DNA of 64,000 bases, taken from Paramacrobiotus metropolitanus (lineage: Eukaryota; Tardigrada; Eutardigrada; Parachela; Macrobiotidae). Location: NCBI RefSeq assembly GCF_019649055.1, contig NW_026570249.1, positions 1,116,001 through 1,180,000 of the forward strand. The letters are read 5' to 3'. Position 1 is the stretch's first letter, and each line of letters starts with the position of its first letter. This document shows, in pieces, positions 1-6,831 of the stretch. Below the pieces are notes generated by a model. That model searched no databases, was not told where the DNA came from, and saw only the letters and a list, made by a program, of their open reading frames with translations. Position numbers and translations under genes: made by a program.

Positions 1-738
1 GGCGATCAGCTTAGTGGCATCGTCCACAGAACAAAACTTCAAAGGTGGTTCATCCTTTGCGATGAAGTCGTTGACGGATGTTCCAGTCGGTTGGGAGAGG
101 TCCATAATTGTGCGAAATCCACCGCTGGACTTTGGTCTAACACCAAGAGCGTTGCAAACAAAGTTTGGTAGTGGCGGCCGGTCGAAAGGGCCGAGTGCGT
201 GACCGCATTTAACGCTGTTTTCAATTGATGATGAAATTGCTTCAGGATTCTCATCTGCAGTGCGGGAATTTTTTGTGTAGCGGGATAATTCTGGGCCGCG
301 GTATCCAATATCCGCTCCGTCAGTGATCATGCGGATCAAATCTTCGACAAAAGTTCGGTCAGGATGTGCTGTCAGGAGTTTTTTGAAGGCCGCCGGTTTT
401 AGTGGCGTACTACTCCTAACGGCGTTCAGCTCGCTTGTCATACCGACGGGGGCAATTGTATTCGGCGTGACGTTCGGAATTGCATTCGCTGCACTCGTGC
501 AACCGTCCTCGGCGGCATGGTGTTGTGCAATTTCCTTTATTGAAATTGTTGCAGATTTCGCCCTCTGCAGCCGGGCGCCCGCGAAAGGGCTGCTTACAGT
601 CCCGTGCGACGTGACCCACCTCCTTGCAGCGTCCGCACTGCAGTGTGCTATGTCGTGGGTTCGACAAGCCGCTAGTGCTGGCTGTTCGTGCAGTGAGAGT
701 CTTGGGATTAGCGATGCACTCCTGGAAAGACTCTTCAT
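1..738 (-). CDS. DIRS/Ngaro-like retroelement polymerase, N-terminal part (truncated by window edge)
   Basis: Seen: the minus strand is open from an ATG at 738 down to base 1, about 246 codons. The last third reads GPFDRPPLPNFVCNALGV, then a GFRTIMDLS segment and SVNDFI, and ends near SVDDATKLI. Known: 'GPF.SPP.PNF..SPLG..PK...FR.I..LS.P.G.SVND' followed by SVDDA is the N-terminal signature of reverse transcriptases in DIRS/Ngaro (tyrosine recombinase) retrotransposons. The ORF overlaps the gag zinc-finger ORF (416-784) in another frame, the usual overlapping layout of these elements. The catalytic YxDD, RNase H and tyrosine recombinase would lie left of base 1 and are not visible. The upstream part of this frame (738 to about 480) has no recognisable domain, so the true start is uncertain. 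Confidence 0.72.
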   Translation of the reverse strand, partial: MKSLSRSASLIPRLSLHEQPALAACRTHDIAHCSADAARRWVTSHGTVSSPFAGARLQRAKSATISIKEIAQHHAAEDGCTSAANAIPNVTPNTIAPVGMTSELNAVRSSTPLKPAAFKKLLTAHPDRTFVEDLIRMITDGADIGYRGPELSRYTKNSRTADENPEAISSSIENSVKCGHALGPFDRPPLPNFVCNALGVRPKSSGGFRTIMDLSQPTGTSVNDFIAKDEPPLKFCSVDDATKLIA

Positions 739-784
739 GGCGTCGCGTCCAGATATCAAAATCAAGGGGGTTATTGGTTTTTTT
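416..784 (-). CDS. DIRS/Ngaro-like Gag, C-terminal zinc-finger part (5'-truncated)
   Basis: Seen: a frame ending at a stop at 416-418 contains a CCHC knuckle, CGRCKEVGHVARDC, and then a second cysteine/histidine cluster, CNNFNKGNC followed by CRRGRLHECSEC and HAEYNC. Known: a zinc knuckle plus a C-F-N-x-G-x-C type finger is common in Gag-like ORF1 of DIRS/Ngaro elements and binds the element RNA. Only about 120 codons are element sequence. Further upstream the same frame runs on through the U6 RNA copy (785-888), which is not Gag. The Gag is therefore 5'-truncated exactly at the U6 junction and is probably non-functional. Confidence 0.65.
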   Translation of the reverse strand, partial: KKTNNPLDFDIWTRRHEESFQECIANPKTLTARTASTSGLSNPRHSTLQCGRCKEVGHVARDCKQPFRGRPAAEGEICNNFNKGNCTTPCRRGRLHECSECNSERHAEYNCPRRYDKRAERR

Positions 785-888
785 AAAATTTGGAAACGCT
801 TCACGATTTTGCGTGTCATCCTTGCGCAGGGGCCATGCTAATCTTCTCTGTATCGTTTCCAATTTAGTATACGAGGTGGAAACACCTC
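785..888 (-). ncRNA. U6: U6 spliceosomal snRNA (gene or full-length retrocopy)
   Basis: Seen on the minus strand: a 5' hairpin (GAGGTG-TTTC-CACCTC, 873-888), then GTATACTAAATTGGAAACGA, the invariant ACAGAGA box, AGATTAGCATGGCCCCTGCG, AAGGATGACACGCAAAATCG and TGAAGCGTTTCC, ending in a T run at 785-788. Known: this order (5' stem-loop, ACAGAGA, AGC triad, internal stem-loop, U-tail) is U6 snRNA, the catalytic RNA of the spliceosome; about 104 nt is the expected size. An AT-rich TTTTTAAAA tract lies roughly 20-30 bp upstream, where a pol III TATA box would be, so it could be transcribed. Its 3' end touches a 5'-truncated retroelement, the arrangement known from U6-retroelement template-switch chimeras, so a retropseudogene is the main alternative. 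Confidence 0.85.
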
Positions 889-1181
889 GGTGTTTTTTTT
901 TCTTTTTTTTTTTTTTAAAAAGAACAAGATCACTCGCGCGCACACGATACAGAATTAATGCAAAGACAACTGCATGTCGAAGCAGAAACGCAAAACCAAA
1001 TGCGGGCACAGGAACAGTGCCGGACGCAAACAGCACGCGCAAGCGCGCCGGCGGCCGCTTTGATCTAAGGGCCACGACAGCGCGCAGCGCCATCTCTCGA
1101 GGCTCACGTAACGCGCTACGGCGGAAGAAAAGAAAAGAGCGGGAGGCATACCCTCCAGCTAACATTAACAACAATTAACTT
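889..1181. other. Upstream flank of U6 with homopolymer tract
   Basis: No gene is supported here. On the plus strand a nearly pure T tract (893-916) is followed by AAAAAGAAC; read with U6 on the minus strand this is an A tract ending just before the RNA. The rest is GC-rich and alternates CGCG-type dinucleotides without a convincing reading frame. The TTTTTAAAA portion is the only candidate pol III TATA element for U6. Confidence 0.4.
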
Positions 1182-1245
1182 GTTAATTGTAACATAAATC
1201 GCAGCTGGCATAGTAGAATAAACAGACAAGCGCCAAATAGCACCA

Positions 1246-1464
1246 TGCTTTTAAATATCTTGCCGCCTCTGCACGACAGTGTATGTCTTGATTTTGTGGC
1301 ATGTTGTATGGCACATGTATTCGTGCAACCCTTCCGATGACGCCACAAAAAATCCTTTCGGTGTCAGATAGTGTCGCTCTGTCCAACCGACAGTTGGAAT
1401 GTCGAACGCCGTCAGTATCGCCTTTCCATAAACCTCGACGTAATCGAATGTCAACCTCTGCCTG
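1246..1464 (-). CDS. Possible exon of an unrecognised gene
   Basis: Seen: a minus-strand frame with LTFDYVEVYGKAILTAF, a GWTERHYLTPKGFFVA segment and a Cys/His-containing tail, preceded by an acceptor-like gctgtcaggcag. The motif WTERHYLTPKGFFV loosely resembles SERYYTCPDKTLLVV, encoded by the exon at 13093-13206, so this may be a repeat unit or paralogue of the gene at 1520-14275. A second frame over the same bases ends in a hydrophobic cysteine-rich tail (…CYLALVCLFYYASCDLCYN), which makes frame choice uncertain. No family recognised. Confidence 0.3.
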
Positions 1465-1595
1465 ACAGCAATAATTATTAAACTGGAAGAACTTATCGAG
1501 AGGGCACTTATGTTATGCTTTAATAGCGCACCAATTGTGTTGGATCATCTCTAGATGGCTCCTGACCGTCAGGGGAGACAAACGCTGCAGGTGTA

Positions 1596-1774
1596 CGAGG
1601 ACATTTGGGTGCTGTGAACATACCCTGCACGATTAGGCTGCGATGAACAGCCGCCTAAATTTATAGCCGTTTGCATTCAGACTGTGATATCAGTAGCGTT
1701 GCGAGCTACGGCTAACCAGCTGTTCATCGCAGCCTAATCGTGCAGGGTATGTTCACAGCACCCAAATGTCCTCG
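1596..1774. mobile_element. Palindromic MITE with 56-bp perfect terminal inverted repeats and TA duplication
   Basis: Seen: bases 1594-1651 are the exact reverse complement of 1719-1776 (58/58), separated by 67 bp whose interior can pair further (TAGCCGT/ACGGCTA). The outermost TA on each side can be read as a duplicated TA target site, leaving 56-bp inverted repeats that start CGAGGACATTTGG. Known: TA duplication is typical of Tc1/mariner-type transposition, and short non-coding foldback elements are MITEs moved by a partner's transposase. Reading the flanks with a single TA joins two parts of one open frame (minus strand) into a tail that ends at 1520, which supports insertion into a coding exon. 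A hairpin RNA function cannot be excluded. Confidence 0.75.
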
Positions 1775-1919
1775 TATGTAAGGAGAAAGTTATAACCCGC
1801 GTTAAAACTTCGTTGTCGCCGTAAATTGTGTCCATTTGTATCTTTAGCTTCCCGTCAGGCAGTTGACTTATTTCCATAGTGGCATTTTCGAAGACCGGTT
1901 CTGAATCTGATGTAATTGA

Positions 1920-2673
1920 ACAATATGTATCAACATGTGATTATACGTATATTCTTAAAACCTGATGATGAACAAATAAATGCTCGCGAACCAAAACGAT
2001 TTTGTTTTTATTCGTTATGTAGCGTAATATGGGCAATAATAGCGAGCAACATTATTTTTATTTTTTTATAATTTGAATAAAGCAGCTTTAATACCATTAA
2101 AATTACTTAATTTGATTACCACAAACGAAACGCAGTGTACGCATAGGTGCGGTGTGCTTAATGCTTATGCAAATGTTGATATTTAATACTGTTAAACACT
2201 GAAGTTGGAGACCAGAGTTAGCTATATAGTATATAATATACAGAGTACTACCACTATTACTGTACACCCAGATATTCCCTACCCTTTTCGGTGAAGCTAA
2301 ACTTCCCCAAAAGAAAGGAGATACAACACGCTGATAGTATCGATCCCACTGTTGGGCTCTCCACCGTCCCTTTTCCCAGTTGGAAAAGTGCTGGAAGCGC
2401 AATGTGAACGATGAACATTTTGATTTAAAAAATCATAATATCTGTGCCAAGTATGTATACTAAATAGTTGACCGAAGCAAAACGAAGTTCCAAAAAACTG
2501 AATTTGTGTCGGTCCCTTCGTCGGTCACGCACACATTTAACGATACGGACGAATCGGGTGATTAAACACACAAAAATAAACGTCACAGTCACCGTACCAC
2601 ATGTAATCCTCGCACGGGACTCGTGGTTGACGCTTCCTCAATTTAGAGGGTAATGTTTCGTTCCAGTTCAGGC
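1920..2673. other. Intronic/intergenic stretch, nothing firm
   Basis: AT-rich sequence with no coding or RNA feature I can support. A minus-strand segment near 2545-2635 (frame containing RITCGTVTVTF) may be another exon of the gene at 1520-14275, but no clear splice pair defines it. Confidence 0.3.
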
Positions 2674-4152
2674 TCAGACCCATTTCGAGACGCGTACGAC
2701 AGAATACTGATTGTCAGCTGCCCGTCTATTCCCAGTACAGTGCTTGCCTAACCAACAATTAGAGACCTTTCGAATAACATTCATTTTTTGCAACACAGGC
2801 CTGCTAACCGAAATTGTGTGGTTTTCGGAAGTATTCTGCTCTTGCTCCACAACTGCATTAGCTCTGATTCGGCAAGGAATTCCGCATCCCGCTTGCAGTA
2901 AGACATCGTGACTGTCTGGTATCGGGGTTATGTTGAGTCGCTTCCTTAAGGTGCAGTTTGCAGAAGAATTTTCCTCGTTAAAATGATATAACCTATAACC
3001 TTGAGATGCTTGTGCTTCGGCCTCATTTGCGATGTCATCGTAGGTGCCGTAATACGACCAAGGGATTGTGCGCTTGAACGTCAGCGTAGCGTTTCTATCT
3101 TCACCGATGATGTGCTACAGCAATGCGTAACCGAATGCAAACCGGCGCTTAAGATACATTTGAGTACAACCTTGTACTCGATATCGTGTTTATTGGGGTG
3201 GTTGCACGCCGGCATTTTGTACCTGCGTTATCGTCTGAAACTCAAACTCAGTTCTAATGGTGATACCAGGTTCCATACGTCGGTGCAGCACAGTTGAGGC
3301 AGCAGTGGATTGATCAATCAGTAGACCGCGCTCCTGGAAAAATATTTGCCCGTCGCTGGGTGCTAAATTTCGCCATTCAGGTGACTAAAATATTCTTACT
3401 GGAATTTTAGTGGGTTTGCGTAGTTCCTTAGCACTATGATTCCAGAAGTACTCCTCGTGGCGGAAATGTTGAGTGTCGTAAAAGATTGTCAACCCAAGCT
3501 CATCAGCTTGGTGATACGGGCGTTGCGCAATAGAGTACACGCTCTGGTTGGTCCATCTTAAAGGACTGCTGTTACCTGTGGAAATACGTACAATTTTACA
3601 GCAATCTACTATCCTGCGACACACTTATCTACGTCGGTACGTGGTATCGGAAGGTTATGCAGGATTTTGTACGAACACAGTAGTCACAAATCAAGAGAGC
3701 GCAATGGAAATGCAACGCTCATTTCCTGTGCGTAGTTCGTACAGGTAAGTTAAGTTAACTGTACAGACTACGAACTACCATGCAGCAATTCAAACGCACA
3801 TCTAATAATTTTGTAATAGTTTTCATAGCATTTACTTGATTGACATGCTGTATTTAATAAACGGAATCAATAATATTTATCGTGCAGTTGTACTTACTAT
3901 AACTGAAAACTTCATTTGCCGCATCATTGGCAGCTGCATCAGAATCTATGTAGAACGCTCCCAACATGTACCACCTGATTGCTGGCGTGTAAAGAGCCTT
4001 CGGTTGTCCGTTGAAGCTCTAACGGCAAGTACAATATTAATACATAAAAATCATTCAAATGTTTGAATTTTGAATTCTATGCCAAGTTTTAGTTTTTTCT
4101 GCCAACGCTAATGCGTACTAAATTGCACACTGGAATATTAAATCGATTAATG

Positions 4153-4396
4153 TGTCATGTTGTGTATCGGATGGCTGTTACGTTAGAAGTCAGTGGGACG
4201 ATGCGTGCACGACGACTTAGGATTCATTCTTGTTTTTGCTTTTCTGCCATTTTCTATATTTTTTTTAGCTTTTCTTCTGATGCGGAGCAGTAAATCTGCT
4301 GGGAGACGTAACAAAAGTGAATTTGTCGTGTCCCGTTCTTTTCCGCAGTAGGGAAAACCTAGAAAATCACGGGGGTATCGATTTGCCCTTGTGACA
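4153..4396 (+). repeat. 5' LTR of the gypsy element
   Basis: 244 bp, TG…CA ends, matching the 3' LTR at 12811-13054 in length and, as far as I can read, every base. It contains a T-rich middle with a TATATTTTTTTT tract around 4255 that may serve as a TATA region, followed by GC-richer sequence where the RNA start (R) would be. No clear AATAAA polyadenylation signal is visible. Confidence 0.95.
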
Positions 4397-4398
4397 AG

Positions 4399-4416
4399 TG
4401 GCGCTCCTGTTTAACA
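4399..4416 (+). promoter_or_regulatory. Candidate primer-binding site
   Basis: Two bases after the 5' LTR the sequence reads TGGCGCTCCTGTTTAACA. A TGG start immediately after an LTR is expected for pairing to the CCA end of a tRNA primer for minus-strand DNA synthesis. The tRNA would end …GAGCGCCA; I cannot assign the amino acid from the sequence alone. Confidence 0.5.
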
Positions 4417-4474
4417 ATCACCACCTCGTGTATACCGGTATCGGGGAACCCAGCGAAAAATTCGTAGTTCGCCA

Positions 4475-6811
4475 ATGACTCTGCGCAGTGGCCGTCGATT
4501 TCAGATGGAAGAACAATCAGAAAGGTACAACGAAGTGAACGCGGTGCAAGACCCGTTAAATGTTAGCGCGGAAAACGATCGCGCTGATCCAGTAGTTGAA
4601 GACGTCGTTGACGAAGAGCCACCGGCGGTCTTTCGCAGTCCTCGGGCTGCTATTCAAGTGCATGTGAATAATATTCCTCAAAACAGCGTAGCAAAGCCTA
4701 CAGGAAAAAATAAACGGGCTTCTCACGGTAATTCCGGGCAACAAAATGCAACACCGGACGGTGTTCGACGTGATAGCGCGATGGCAGAATATGATGAGCC
4801 GCCCATGGGCTTCAGCAGTTCCCGGGCTGCTTATCGAGGTTCTGGGGACGGTATGCCCTCTACTAGTGCACCACAGTCTTGGGAAAACAATGTGAGGGCA
4901 TCTCAAGAGAATTACGCGCTGCCCTCGGCCGGTTTCAGACTTGAGGGTGTGGTAGGAGACGACGGGGAAAACGCCGAACTACCGGCGGTCTACAGCAGTC
5001 CCCTGCCTTCGTCTCGAGCTCATGGGGACGGTATTTTTGGTAACAGCGGACCGAGGCCACCGCCAAGAAGTAAAAGGGCCTCCCTACCAAATTCAGTGCA
5101 GTTTGTATCGCCTTCGGCCGGTGATCGTCGCGACAAGGCCGTCGACCGCAGAGATTGCGCACCCAGGCAGTCGCTGCCGTGTTTCGACGATTTAGAGATG
5201 TCAGACCGTATATTTTCTCAACGCCGCTTCAGTGGTGTTCCGGTACAACATTCTTTTGCGACTCAGGAACAGAACGACATGGCTCGAAGACCGGAGCTGG
5301 GCGTACCACACGATATACTGCGTGGCGAACCTCGGCAGCCTGTCATTCCCCATCCGAAGCAATTATATACAGACAGGGATGCTTTAAACCGCGAAAACAT
5401 CAGTCTCAAAAAGGAGCTGGATGAACTGCGCGCAAAACTCTTCCGGTTAGACGTCGAAGAGCTAGACAGCCGGCGGAGTTTTCGTCCACATTTGTCGGGA
5501 AACCAGAGCGTCGGACCGGTGCCGCCTGTCCGATCGCAACGTAGAAGTGCTGGCAGTGGTCCCTGTTTCGATGAGCGGCCGCTGGCTTTAGGAAGTACTG
5601 TGTATGGCGACGATGAATCAGGCAGTGTGGCAGCTGGCCTGGCTCAGCAGGTTGCCGCGTTCCTGACCCCATATTTTCAAGGATGGCCCGTTTCCGAGGC
5701 TTATCCTCAAGGGTTTTCTGCTACAGGGCGTGGACATTCGAACGGTCGGCTTGGCGGCCGTTTTCTTGCACCCCCAATGGATGCCAATACTGCGTTCGGA
5801 GATGGTTCAGACGAAGCATATTTGCCGAGACCAGGGTTGGCCGGGCGGACAATGGCATTGCCACCACCGCCATTTGAGCCAGCTCACGGCTCACGTGGCT
5901 TTTCGTACGTACAGAAAGACCAGCGGGTTAAAACCCCCGTCTTTAAAGGGGAGAAAGATGAGCGCATCGAATGCTGGATTCAGCGCTATGAAGCGGTAGC
6001 CGTAAAAAATGGATGGGATGATTATTTCAAGTGCATTGAATTGATTAATGCACTCCAGGGTAACGCTGCCAGATTTTACGATAAAATGGTGCAGTTGTTT
6101 CCCGAGGGTTTAGGCTGGAATGACTGGAAAGCCAAACTGCAGGACAAGTATTTCGACAAAGATCGGCAGTTCTTTGCGGCGCAGCAGCTGGCTAACCGCA
6201 TGTACGATTGTAAGGAAACGGTCGACGACTACTACGAGGCCGTCATCGAGTTGATTGCCGACGTAGATTACGAAATGAGCCCAAAGATGCAAGCTCATTA
6301 TCTGGTCAATGGGCTTCGCTCCCATTCGGAACTGTATAAGCTGGTGGCAGCTCAAATGCCACAGACTGTAGCAGCGTTCTTGACAGCTGCTCGCAACTGC
6401 AAGCGGATTGTCGACCAGACGGCCGCTGACCGCCGGCAGTCAGAATCGAGTAATCGCGCGGTTACATTCAGCGATCAACGGCAGACAAGTAGACGCGACC
6501 ATCGGTATTCGAATACCAAAGTGCAGGACAGCAATCCTGGCACTTCCGGTGAGGATGGCACGTCGGACACTAGTCGGCCGCCCTCGCGACCCCGCACGCC
6601 GACAACGCCCGAGCCTGGCGACGCTAAGCCAAGTGTCACCTGTTTCACATGTGGTGAAAAAGGACACTACAGCACAACGTGTCAATGGCAGTCAGTGCCA
6701 TTCGCCAATCTGCCCGAGTCAGTCCAGCAGTATCAAGCCGCTAAGAAACAACAGTGGAAAGGAGCCGTGCCACCTCGGGCGCCGACTCCAAAAAACTTAA
6801 AGCAGCAGTAA
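4475..6811 (+). CDS. gag: Gag polyprotein of the gypsy element
   Basis: 778 codons from ATG 4475 to TAA 6809-6811. Residues 1-300 are low-complexity with recurring PPAVF/YSSPRAA-like units of roughly 60-75 residues; a short coiled-coil-like stretch (about 310-325) follows. Residues about 490-640 form the retrotransposon Gag (capsid) fold, recognisable from the KTPVFKGEKDERIECWIQRY start and the LQGNAARFYDKM and YDCKETVDDYYEAV helices. A single CCHC zinc knuckle, CFTCGEKGHYSTTC, lies at about 723-736 and would bind genomic RNA. Gag builds the cytoplasmic virus-like particle in which reverse transcription occurs. The gene is intact. It ends inside a frameshift stem-loop that links it to pol. 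The N-terminal extension is long compared with typical gypsy Gags. Confidence 0.93.
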   Translation: MTLRSGRRFQMEEQSERYNEVNAVQDPLNVSAENDRADPVVEDVVDEEPPAVFRSPRAAIQVHVNNIPQNSVAKPTGKNKRASHGNSGQQNATPDGVRRDSAMAEYDEPPMGFSSSRAAYRGSGDGMPSTSAPQSWENNVRASQENYALPSAGFRLEGVVGDDGENAELPAVYSSPLPSSRAHGDGIFGNSGPRPPPRSKRASLPNSVQFVSPSAGDRRDKAVDRRDCAPRQSLPCFDDLEMSDRIFSQRRFSGVPVQHSFATQEQNDMARRPELGVPHDILRGEPRQPVIPHPKQLYTDRDALNRENISLKKELDELRAKLFRLDVEELDSRRSFRPHLSGNQSVGPVPPVRSQRRSAGSGPCFDERPLALGSTVYGDDESGSVAAGLAQQVAAFLTPYFQGWPVSEAYPQGFSATGRGHSNGRLGGRFLAPPMDANTAFGDGSDEAYLPRPGLAGRTMALPPPPFEPAHGSRGFSYVQKDQRVKTPVFKGEKDERIECWIQRYEAVAVKNGWDDYFKCIELINALQGNAARFYDKMVQLFPEGLGWNDWKAKLQDKYFDKDRQFFAAQQLANRMYDCKETVDDYYEAVIELIADVDYEMSPKMQAHYLVNGLRSHSELYKLVAAQMPQTVAAFLTAARNCKRIVDQTAADRRQSESSNRAVTFSDQRQTSRRDHRYSNTKVQDSNPGTSGEDGTSDTSRPPSRPRTPTTPEPGDAKPSVTCFTCGEKGHYSTTCQWQSVPFANLPESVQQYQAAKKQQWKGAVPPRAPTPKNLKQQ

Positions 6812-6831
6812 ATGGAGGTAATACTGCTGCT
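6790..6831 (+). promoter_or_regulatory. Programmed -1 ribosomal frameshift signal (gag-pol)
   Basis: Seen: the heptamer A AAA AAC (6790-6796) is in the gag zero frame in the canonical X XXY YYZ register. A 4-nt spacer follows, then a perfect 10-bp stem (AGCAGCAGTA, 6801-6810, with TACTGCTGCT, 6822-6831) and an 11-nt loop. The gag stop codon UAA sits in the stem. Pol is in the -1 frame, and the pol frame has no ATG before the protease (first methionine about 148 codons in), so it cannot start on its own. Known: A AAA AAC plus a downstream stem-loop is a classic -1 frameshift element. Slippage gives a Gag-Pol fusion reading …SKKLKAAV. Confidence 0.9.

Noticed and set aside
323-841. Plus-strand 172-codon frame at the left end
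   Set aside because: It lies over the conserved gag zinc fingers, RT ORF and U6 RNA on the other strand and has no motif; a shadow.
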